This document shows positions 9,239-16,000 of a stretch of DNA of 64,000 bases, piece after piece. The DNA is from an uncultured Eubacteriales bacterium (GTDB taxonomy: Bacteria; Bacillota; Clostridia; Peptostreptococcales; Anaerovoracaceae): assembly GCA_900315485.1 (NCBI GenBank), contig OMZI01000009.1:1-64000 (forward strand), given 5' to 3'. The number at the start of each line of letters is the position of its first letter. Position 1 is the first letter of the stretch. The notes under the pieces were generated by a model. The model saw only the letters and a program-made list of their open reading frames with translations. It was not told the DNA's origin and made no database searches. The translations under genes were made by a program, and so were the position numbers.

Positions 9239-9906
9239 TGAAAAAGGTACTTGCAATACTGATAGCGCTCCTTGTAGGCGCTGCTGCTGCGGCAGGCGGG
9301 ATATTCTATTTCCACATGAAGGCTCAGCCTAAGGTTGACGCCAAGAGTCTGATGGAGAGGCTCGAAGAGTCTTCCGAGCTGACGGTAGAGAAGAATTTCT
9401 ACACAGGGATCGTAAGATTCGAAGAGGGAACTATCAGGTTCATCGACAAGAACGGCTTCAACATGAAGTACGAGGCTGAGATCGATGCGGGGTTCGAGCT
9501 CGAGAATGTGAACATAGAGGTCAATGATGACTCGGTAGTCGTCACTGTTCCTGAGGCAAAGATCCTGTCTGTAAGCATAGATCCTGACTCGCTTGAGTTC
9601 TATGACAATCAGGTGTCTCTTATCAAGACTGACCGTAAGGAAGCCACCAAGCAGGCTCTGCAGGCAGCCCAGAAGGATGCTGAGGAGCATGCAACCGGCA
9701 AGGGCATCCTTGATGCGGCCAACAAGCGTGCTGAAGTCATTTTCAAGGGCATCCTTGAAGGCGGCGTAGGCGACAGAGAGATCATCGTCAATGTTGTCGG
9801 AGCAGACAATGCCGGCAGCGCGGATGCGGATGCCGCACCGGCTGAAGGAGAGGCTGCTGCTGATGCAGCGGCACAGGAAGGTGAGGAAGCTGCAGAAGCT
9901 GAATAG
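9238..9906 (+). CDS. DUF4230-like membrane-anchored protein
   Basis: A 222-residue protein with one N-terminal hydrophobic helix (residues 4-27), then an extracytoplasmic domain resembling DUF4230: LTVEKNFYTG, a central beta-rich region (GFELENVNIEVNDDSVVVTVPEAKIL) and a C-terminal amphipathic helix. The final 35 residues are Ala/Glu/Asp-rich low complexity. It is translationally coupled to the Ddl-like gene. DUF4230 has no established function that I know; being the last gene of this wall-precursor run suggests an envelope role, by inference only. Confidence 0.65.
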   Translation: MKKVLAILIALLVGAAAAAGGIFYFHMKAQPKVDAKSLMERLEESSELTVEKNFYTGIVRFEEGTIRFIDKNGFNMKYEAEIDAGFELENVNIEVNDDSVVVTVPEAKILSVSIDPDSLEFYDNQVSLIKTDRKEATKQALQAAQKDAEEHATGKGILDAANKRAEVIFKGILEGGVGDREIIVNVVGADNAGSADADAAPAEGEAAADAAAQEGEEAAEAE

Positions 9907-9942
9907 GATGTTTCCGGCAGGAATCCCGGATCAGAATCATAA

Positions 9943-11667
9943 ATGAAAGATAATGCTGTAGGAAATCTCCGCAGGAGAGACAGTTTTAAATATGCAATTG
10001 TCGGTGAGGGCGTTATTATCGGGCTGATAACAGGCGCCCTTGTTTCCGTATTCAGACTTATGCTGATGGGCGCCGATGTGCTCAGGGACAGGATGGTGGA
10101 GTATGCCGAGGGCGGAGCCGCCCGTGCAGCACTCGCTGCTCTTATCCTGCTGTGCATCGCGGGCGTCATCTCGGTGCTGCTCGGGTGGGAGCCGGAGATC
10201 GCCGGCTCGGGCATCCCTCAGGTTGAAGCAGAGCTGAAGGGTCAGAAGGACATGAGGTGGCTGAGGGTCATCATCGGAAAGTTCGCGGGCTGTGCTCTGG
10301 CGATCGGAGGCGGACTGGCACTGGGCCGGGAGGGGCCGAGCATCCAGCTCGGCGCCATGGTCGGCAAGGGTGTCTCAAGGGCCGGCCATCGCCTGCTCAC
10401 GGAGGAAAGGCTGCTTATAACATGCGGGGCGGGAGCAGGCCTCTCGGCCGCATTCGGAGCTCCGCTCGCAGGAGCGATATTCGCCCTTGAGGAGCTGCAC
10501 AGGAACTTCTCTGCCGAAGTCCTGCTCTCAACAATGGCTGCAAGCACAGCGAGCGATTTTGTCGCTGCCAACGTATTCGGCCTTACACCGGTATTCGGAT
10601 TCGGAGTGGAACACGGACTCCCTCTGAAATATTACTGGGCTGTGATACTTCTGGGAATAATACTCGGCTTCTTCGGAATACTTTACAACCGCACTATCGC
10701 TTTCATGCAGGATGCTTTTGACCGGATAGGCAAGGTGTTCGCCCGTATGGCTGACAGCCTGCCGGGAGTTTCATCATACAATCTGACTGACAGCAAGCTG
10801 AATACAAAAGGGGAAATCGCATCAAGGACCGGCAGACTCATTACGGCCTTTGCGCTGGTATATATCCTCATTTTCACATACCCGCAGGCTCTCGGAAGCG
10901 GGAGCAGCCTTGTCGGAGAGATAAGCAGAGGGGAGTACACCCTCGGAGCTCTGGCTGTACTGCTGGTGGTGAAATTCATATTCTCAACTGCAAGTTTCGG
11001 CTCGGGATCGCCGGGCGGGATATTCCTGCCTCTGCTCGTGCTGGGTGCGGTCACAGGCGGAGTGTGTGCTGAAGTGCTGGCACTCGCCGGATTTGATTGG
11101 AGATACATCACTGCGATGGTCGTCGTCGCGATGGCCGGATACTTCTCTGCGATAGTAAGAGCACCTGTGACAGGCGTTATCCTCATAACAGAGATGACAG
11201 GGGATTTTACCTGCCTGCTGCCGCTGGTGCTGGCATCACTCATAGCGTATCTCATACCTGAGTACTTCGGTACAGAGCCGATCTATGTGCAGCTTCTGCA
11301 CAGGAGCCAGCGCGCTGCTAAGGGCAGACCGACGTCTGAGAGCACGGTGTACAGGAGACCGGCTTCCTCAAGCGGCATCACCAACGGACGCACCGGAAGG
11401 GGCCTGTCAATAAGAGACCGCAAAACGGTCATCGACGCTGAGGTCCATATAGGCTCGCACATGGACGGAAAGAGCGTGATGGAGTTCGGGCTGCCGCTCG
11501 GAACACTTATCGTCTCCGTTCTGAGGGACGGTGTAGAGATCATCCCTGACGGTCACACGATACTGCGTGGAGGAGACGAGCTCGAGATCCTGATGCGTGA
11601 GCGTGACATAGATGATGTCGAGGCGATAATAGATGAAAGGTGCAAAGCTGTAGAGCAGGAGAAATAG
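9943..11667 (+). CDS. ClC-family chloride channel or H+/Cl- antiporter
   Basis: A 574-residue ClC protein with a C-terminal TrkA-C (RCK_C) ligand-binding domain (about residues 485-570). The three chloride-pore motifs are visible: GSGIPQ (near 88), GREGPSIQLG (near 127) and GSGSPGGIFLP (near 350). The residue after GSGIP is Q and the gating-glutamate motif is G-R-E-G-P, as in other bacterial members. About 12 membrane helices. It follows the DUF4230 gene by 36 bases and is followed immediately by trmL, so it is probably co-transcribed. Whether it is a channel or an exchanger cannot be decided by eye. Confidence 0.92.
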   Translation: MKDNAVGNLRRRDSFKYAIVGEGVIIGLITGALVSVFRLMLMGADVLRDRMVEYAEGGAARAALAALILLCIAGVISVLLGWEPEIAGSGIPQVEAELKGQKDMRWLRVIIGKFAGCALAIGGGLALGREGPSIQLGAMVGKGVSRAGHRLLTEERLLITCGAGAGLSAAFGAPLAGAIFALEELHRNFSAEVLLSTMAASTASDFVAANVFGLTPVFGFGVEHGLPLKYYWAVILLGIILGFFGILYNRTIAFMQDAFDRIGKVFARMADSLPGVSSYNLTDSKLNTKGEIASRTGRLITAFALVYILIFTYPQALGSGSSLVGEISRGEYTLGALAVLLVVKFIFSTASFGSGSPGGIFLPLLVLGAVTGGVCAEVLALAGFDWRYITAMVVVAMAGYFSAIVRAPVTGVILITEMTGDFTCLLPLVLASLIAYLIPEYFGTEPIYVQLLHRSQRAAKGRPTSESTVYRRPASSSGITNGRTGRGLSIRDRKTVIDAEVHIGSHMDGKSVMEFGLPLGTLIVSVLRDGVEIIPDGHTILRGGDELEILMRERDIDDVEAIIDERCKAVEQEK

Positions 11668-12138
11668 ATGTCGATCCATATAGTACTGGTAGAACCTGAG
11701 ATCCCGCCTAATACGGGCAATATCGCAAGATCAGCCGCTGCCACTGACAGTGTGCTGCACCTTGTGAAGCCTCTCGGGTTCAGCCTTGATGAGAAGAGCC
11801 TGAGAAGGGCCGGGCTGGATTACTGGCCTTATGTAAAACTCGAGGTGCATGAGAGCCTTGAGGAGTTTCTTGAGAAATATAAGGGCCGCAGGATGTGGCT
11901 CTCCACTACGAAAGGGGATAAGTATTATACCGAAGCGGAGTTCCGCGATGAGGACATGATACTCTTCGGCCGTGAGACCGCAGGACTCCCGCGCGACTTC
12001 ATCGAAGCTAATAAAGAGTGGGCGATACGCATCCCTATGAGCGCGGATACGAGGCTCAGATCATTCAACCTCTCGAATGCAGCGAACATAGTACTGTTCG
12101 AGGCGCTGAGGCAGCTTGATTTCCCGGGGCTGGAATAA
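11668..12138 (+). CDS. trmL: tRNA (cytidine/uridine-34 2'-O)-methyltransferase TrmL
   Basis: A 156-residue SPOUT methyltransferase. TrmL 2'-O-methylates the wobble base of tRNA-Leu isoacceptors using S-adenosylmethionine. The family motifs are complete: EPEIPPNTGNIARSAAAT (residues 9-26), FGRETAGLP (the knotted SAM-binding loop, near 105) and the SFNLSNAANIVLFEALRQ C-terminal helix. Length equals the family norm. AGGAG lies a few bases before the ATG, which directly follows the stop of the ClC gene. Confidence 0.93.
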   Translation: MSIHIVLVEPEIPPNTGNIARSAAATDSVLHLVKPLGFSLDEKSLRRAGLDYWPYVKLEVHESLEEFLEKYKGRRMWLSTTKGDKYYTEAEFRDEDMILFGRETAGLPRDFIEANKEWAIRIPMSADTRLRSFNLSNAANIVLFEALRQLDFPGLE

Positions 12139-12189
12139 TGTACTATAGCTCATATTTATACACCCGGTTCAAGTATTCAAACTGACTAT

Positions 12190-12260
12190 TTGTTGATAAC
12201 GATCTGCGACTATAAAATTATAATGTTAAAAAATGACGTATTCTGTCATTGTTTATAGTC
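12190..12260 (+). promoter_or_regulatory. Promoter and hairpin ahead of the PrdA-like gene
   Basis: A possible promoter is TTGTTG (12190-12195) with TAAAAT (12213-12218), spacer 17; TATAAT at 12219 is an alternative -10. Overlapping it, GACTATAAA (12208-12216) is fully complementary to TTTATAGTC (12252-12260), enclosing AATGAC/GTCATT (12232-12237, 12245-12250). The stem-loop ends just before the ribosome site AGGAGG. It could be an operator palindrome or a leader hairpin. Confidence 0.45.
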
Positions 12261-12279
12261 AATTCAGGAGGTATGAAAT

Positions 12280-12690
12280 ATGTCAATCGAACTGGAATAT
12301 GCATTAGAGCACAAGAATGATCCTGCTGTACTTTGCTGCAGAATGGAGCCTGGCGAAATCTCGCACCACAACCTCGAAGACCCTGCAATCTTCCCGGACC
12401 TGGTAGATACAGGACTTCTGAACCTTGATGGATGCCTGACAATCGGACAGTGCCTCGGCGCTACACTCAAGGAGACTTCTGACTCCCTGACACCGCTCAC
12501 AGCTGCTATCGTTGACAACATCCAGGATCCTGCTGCTGACGAAGCTCCTGCTGAGGAAGCTGCTGCACCTGCTGAGGCTGCTGCTCCTGCTATGGCTGTT
12601 CCTGCAGGAACACAGGTTACTGTCGGCGGCGGAGTTGTTAAGCTTTACATCGCTGAGGGTAAGGACATCGCTATCGAGTTTCCAGTATAA
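12280..12690 (+). CDS. PrdA N-terminal-like protein (D-proline reductase proprotein fragment)
   Basis: A 136-residue protein resembling the start of the D-proline reductase proprotein PrdA: NDPAVLCCR at 13-21, NLEDPAIFPDLVDTGLL at 31-47, CLTIGQCLGATL at 52-63, SDSLTPLT at 67-74. After an Ala/Pro/Glu-rich linker (83-107) it ends with GEGKDI-like IAEGKDIAIEFPV, a stretch PrdA also carries. The catalytic remainder of PrdA, including the pyruvoyl-generating cleavage site, is absent, and the gene ends cleanly with a stop and a hairpin, so it looks like a stand-alone domain, not a frameshifted prdA. No prdB is in the window. The neighbour is a double-cubane-cluster protein. The similarity is recalled from the family, not searched; function unknown. 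Confidence 0.6.
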   Translation: MSIELEYALEHKNDPAVLCCRMEPGEISHHNLEDPAIFPDLVDTGLLNLDGCLTIGQCLGATLKETSDSLTPLTAAIVDNIQDPAADEAPAEEAAAPAEAAAPAMAVPAGTQVTVGGGVVKLYIAEGKDIAIEFPV

Positions 12691-12715
12691 GATAAATTCG
12701 TAATAGCTTATAATT

Positions 12716-12748
12716 AACTGATAGCCGCCTGTGTGGTGGCTATCAGTT
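12716..12748 (+). terminator. Hairpin between the PrdA-like and double-cubane genes
   Basis: AACTGATAGCC (12716-12726) pairs with GGCTATCAGTT (12738-12748). The T-run after it is weak (TTTCTT), so it may be a partial terminator or an mRNA-stabilising hairpin letting some transcripts reach the next gene. Confidence 0.55.
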
Positions 12749-12776
12749 TCTTAAAATAACAAGAAGGGGTGAATAA

Positions 12777-13928
12777 ATGGAACTTATCAAAGAACTGCCT
12801 GCAGTGTTTGAAGATTTTGCAGAAGCAAGAAGAAACGCGTTCGTTAACGTCAAGAAGGTAAAGGATCAGGGGATCCCTGTTATCGGATCCTACTGCACAT
12901 ACTTCCCTCAGGAGCTCGCTATCGCAGCAGGTGCTGCTACTGTAGGTCTCTGCTCAACATCAGGCGAGACGATTGCAGCTGCCGAGAAGGATCTTCCTGC
13001 CAACCTCTGTCCGCTGATCAAGTCCAGCTATGGATTTGCTAAGGAGGACAAGTGCCCGTTCTTCTATTTCTCCGACATCGTAGTAGGTGAGAATACATGC
13101 GACGGCAAGAAGAAGATGTACGAGCTGATGAGTGATTTCAAGGACGTATTCATCATGGATCTTCCTAATTCACAGAGCGACAAGGGACTTGAGCTCTACA
13201 AGGAAGAACTTCTGAGAATGAAAGACTACGTTGAGAAGAAGTTCGAAGTTACTATCACAGATGAGGATATGCGCAAGGCTGTTAAGCTCGAGAATGAGAT
13301 CAGAGTTGCCAAGAAGAACCTCGTAGATACAATGAAGAACGATCCATGCCCTGTTTCAGGACTCGACATGTTCCACGTACTCTACGGCAGTGGCTTCAAG
13401 TTTGACCACACTGCTATCGTTCCTGAGATCGAGGCTGTTCAGGCTAAGATCGAGAAGGAATACGCTGAAGGCACCAACATCGGAAAGAGACCTCGTATCG
13501 TCCTTACAGGATGCCCGATCGGCGGCGTAACTGAGAAAGTTATCAAGGCTATCGAGGATAACGGCGGCGTAGTAGTTGCAATGGAAAACTGCGTAGGCGC
13601 AAAGCAGTATGACAGACTCATCGACGAAGATGCTGAGGACATCTGGGAAGCAACAGCTTACAGATATCTGCAGATCGGCTGCTCAGTAATGACACCGAAC
13701 CCTAACAGATATGATCTGCTCGGAAGAACTATCGACGAGTATAAGGCAGACGGCGTCATTGAGATGACACTCCAGGCATGCCACACCTACAATGTTGAGT
13801 CCAAGTCCATCGAGAAGTTCTGCACAGAGAAGAAGAACGTGCCTTACTTCCACGTAGAGACAGACTACTCCACAGCAGACGTAGCTCAGCTCAACACAAG
13901 AATCGCAGCATTCATCGAGATGCTCTAA
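12777..13928 (+). CDS. Double-cubane-cluster reductase, 2-hydroxyacyl-CoA dehydratase family
   Basis: A 383-residue member of the 2-hydroxyacyl-CoA dehydratase component family, of the single-subunit type known as double-cubane-cluster protein. These Fe-S enzymes perform ATP-driven low-potential reductions after activation by a partner ATPase. Eleven cysteines are present, including C40, C78, C93, C108, C256, C292, C322 and C355, several in family contexts (GSYCTYFPQEL, NLCPLIKS, LTGCPIGG, QACHTYN). The usual activator ATPase gene (HgdC-like) is not adjacent, so it must be elsewhere. The AAGGGG ribosome site and codon use suggest good expression. The substrate is unknown; the PrdA-like gene upstream is the only contextual hint. 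Confidence 0.82.
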   Translation: MELIKELPAVFEDFAEARRNAFVNVKKVKDQGIPVIGSYCTYFPQELAIAAGAATVGLCSTSGETIAAAEKDLPANLCPLIKSSYGFAKEDKCPFFYFSDIVVGENTCDGKKKMYELMSDFKDVFIMDLPNSQSDKGLELYKEELLRMKDYVEKKFEVTITDEDMRKAVKLENEIRVAKKNLVDTMKNDPCPVSGLDMFHVLYGSGFKFDHTAIVPEIEAVQAKIEKEYAEGTNIGKRPRIVLTGCPIGGVTEKVIKAIEDNGGVVVAMENCVGAKQYDRLIDEDAEDIWEATAYRYLQIGCSVMTPNPNRYDLLGRTIDEYKADGVIEMTLQACHTYNVESKSIEKFCTEKKNVPYFHVETDYSTADVAQLNTRIAAFIEML

Positions 13929-13949
13929 GGATTCACCATTATTAACAGA

Positions 13950-13983
13950 AAACTCCCGCGATAATGCATCGCGGGAGTTTTTT
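13950..13983. terminator. Strong intrinsic terminator
   Basis: A 13-bp perfect stem, 13950-13962 with 13968-13980, five-base loop, running into TTTTTT on the plus strand. It ends the double-cubane gene and, between convergent genes, may also stop bioY transcription. Confidence 0.85.
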
Positions 13984-14010
13984 AGTCAGCATTTTCTGTC
14001 CGGAGTATTG

Positions 14011-14598
14011 CTACCTTGCCTGCATGCCGGTCAGGACAGGTCTGAGTCTGCGGCAGAGAATGACCGCAACTGCGATCTTGACTGCATCAGGGATTATATA
14101 AGGGAAGACGCACCATCCGAGTGCTGTCATCAGTCCGATAGCACCGGATTCTCTTGTGTAGACTGTCATGAACCATGCGGTGCCGAATGCATAACACACT
14201 ATAAGACCGACGATCATTGATGCGGCGAGGACCCTGAGTGATTTTCCGAACCTGTTCTCAGCAAACCACATTACGAGGGCTGAGAAAATGAATCCGATTA
14301 TGTATCCGCCCGTTGGTCCGAGCAGGTGGCCGATGCCGCCGGTAAAGCCTGAGAACACAGGGACGCCGATGGCTCCGAGAAGGATGTACACGATCACGGT
14401 GATAGTGCCGCGCTTCCCTCCGAGAAGGCCTGCTGTGAGAAATACCGCAAAGGTCTGGAGTGTGAATGGCACGGCTGCCGGTATGGATATCCATGAGCAG
14501 ACCGCGATGACTGCGGTGAAAAGTGCGATAAGTGTCAGGTCGTTGATGCTGAGTGCCGGCCTGTTATTTGTTGCCGGTGTTGATGTATTGCTGTTCAT
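14011..14598 (-). CDS. bioY: Biotin transporter BioY (ECF S component)
   Basis: A 195-residue BioY protein, the biotin-binding membrane subunit of an energy-coupling-factor importer. Six hydrophobic helices are visible with the family motifs VPFTLQTFAVFLTAGLLGG (about residues 44-62) and GPTGGYIIGFIFSA (about 91-104). It lies 24 bases downstream of birA on the same strand and is probably co-transcribed, so uptake and ligation of biotin share one biotin-sensing promoter. The ECF ATPases and T component are not in this window. Confidence 0.93.
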   Translation of the reverse strand: MNSNTSTPATNNRPALSINDLTLIALFTAVIAVCSWISIPAAVPFTLQTFAVFLTAGLLGGKRGTITVIVYILLGAIGVPVFSGFTGGIGHLLGPTGGYIIGFIFSALVMWFAENRFGKSLRVLAASMIVGLIVCYAFGTAWFMTVYTRESGAIGLMTALGWCVFPYIIPDAVKIAVAVILCRRLRPVLTGMQAR

Positions 14599-14622
14599 AG
14601 TGGTTTAAATAATCTTCTTTCG

Positions 14623-15675
14623 TTAGAGTTGTATGCTGATCTCGCCGCTGCTGAGTGTTTCTTCAGTGCCGTCAGTGTATCTGACCTCAAGTCTGCATTC
14701 GTCATCGAGTCCGAGCACATGGGCCTGCTGAGGTTCCGCACCGGCTTTGAGGACATCCACGTCCATACCGATGACAAAGCATCTTCTGCGGTATTCAGCA
14801 GCATATCGCGGCGCAGGATCGGTTACTGATGATGCGGCAGGTGCAAATCCTTCATCAAGATAGGAGAAGAATCTGCTGATGATCTCTGCTGCAATGCGGT
14901 TTCTGCCTCCGTTCTCCAGAACTCTGTTTATTCCCAGAGTGCAGGTCCCGTTGACCGGCCCTGCGAGAGCGCCGGCACGGTCTCGGATATCTTCAGGGAA
15001 TCCGCCCTGAGGCTCATATACATTGATGCCTATTCCTACGACGGCGTAATCGAGAGTACCGTCTTCAGGGTTGAAGGATGCCTCGGTAAGTATCCCGCAC
15101 GCTTTGCGGCCTTCGACATATATATCGTTGACCCACTTTATGGATGCGGTTTTGCCTGCGACAGCTTCAATCGCTTCAGAGACGGCTACAGCGGCTATAG
15201 TTGTGAACTTTACAGCCTGGTCGGCTGAAAGACCGGAAGGACGGAGCAGTATGCTCATGTACAGACCGGTACCGTCAGGGGAGAAGAAGGACCGTCCTCT
15301 GCGGCCTCTTCCGCGTGTCTGTCCGCCGGCAACTGCCGCATATGTTCTGCGGTCGCCGTCTGACGCCCTTTTGAGACATACTGTATTGGTAGAATCGACT
15401 GTATCGAATACATCCAGCACCAGAGGAGGGCAGTCGCGCAGATATCCACGCAGGACTGCTTCGGACAGGATGTCGCTTCCGTGTGAAAGGCAGTAGCCGC
15501 GGTTGGTCACTGAATCGATCATGTAGCCGTCCTTTTTCAGGTTGTTGACAGCCTTCCATACTGCGGTCCTTGAAATACCCAGATCAGATGCGATCTCTTC
15601 GCCTGAGATGAATCTGCCTTTTTTCGATTCAAGAAGGGCTAGTACCTTGTCTCTCGATGAAGTCTTTTCTTTCAT
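14623..15675 (-). CDS. birA: Biotin protein ligase / biotin operon repressor BirA
   Basis: A 350-residue bifunctional BirA. An N-terminal winged helix (residues 1-65; ISGEEIASDLGISRTAVWKAV) binds DNA; the catalytic domain makes biotinyl-AMP and biotinylates carboxyl-carrier proteins. GRGRRGRSFFSPDGTGLY (the biotinyl-adenylate loop) and the KWVNDIY lysine motif are intact, and an SH3-like C-terminal domain follows. The winged helix makes this a repressor-type BirA, in agreement with the operator found over its own promoter. It heads a birA-bioY operon. Confidence 0.94.
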   Translation of the reverse strand: MKEKTSSRDKVLALLESKKGRFISGEEIASDLGISRTAVWKAVNNLKKDGYMIDSVTNRGYCLSHGSDILSEAVLRGYLRDCPPLVLDVFDTVDSTNTVCLKRASDGDRRTYAAVAGGQTRGRGRRGRSFFSPDGTGLYMSILLRPSGLSADQAVKFTTIAAVAVSEAIEAVAGKTASIKWVNDIYVEGRKACGILTEASFNPEDGTLDYAVVGIGINVYEPQGGFPEDIRDRAGALAGPVNGTCTLGINRVLENGGRNRIAAEIISRFFSYLDEGFAPAASSVTDPAPRYAAEYRRRCFVIGMDVDVLKAGAEPQQAHVLGLDDECRLEVRYTDGTEETLSSGEISIQL

Positions 15676-15749
15676 TTCCGTTTTCCCGTTTATCTTAAGA
15701 TGTTAACTGCAGTTATGATCCAGCCCGCCGGTCTCCGCGGGCCATGTGA

Positions 15750-15804
15750 ATGATAACATACTGAGACGAGATTATCAACCTGATGTTTTACGAAGGTTAA
15801 CAAT
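15750..15804 (-). promoter_or_regulatory. birA-bioY promoter with BirA operator
   Basis: The half-sites ATTATCAACC (15771-15780) and GGTTAACAAT (15795-15804) form an inverted repeat with a 14-base spacer, as in BirA operators of Gram-positive bacteria (consensus half TTGTTAACC-like). On the minus strand TTGATA (15778-15773) and TATCAT (15755-15750) make a 17-spaced promoter whose -35 lies inside one operator half. BirA-biotinyl-AMP binding should block it. The rest of the gene-free stretch 15676-16000 shows nothing else that I recognise. Confidence 0.7.
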
Positions 15805-16000
15805 CGAAAAATCCTGTACTTACATCTGTACAAGAGGCATGGGCGTGGTATTATATTGATATCTGTAAACAAACGGTTACCGGAAGGCAGATGACGCTGA
15901 AAACATTGGTAACATTGATCTGGCTGCAGATCCTGAGCGGGCACTTATGTATCCACAACTGAGGTGCTTTGCGCTGCAGACAGGAATGGAGGTGTTAACT

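Noticed and set aside
12280..12690. PrdA-like gene as a frameshifted, degraded prdA
   Set aside because: No reading frame downstream of the stop encodes the rest of PrdA; a hairpin and then an unrelated, intact gene follow.
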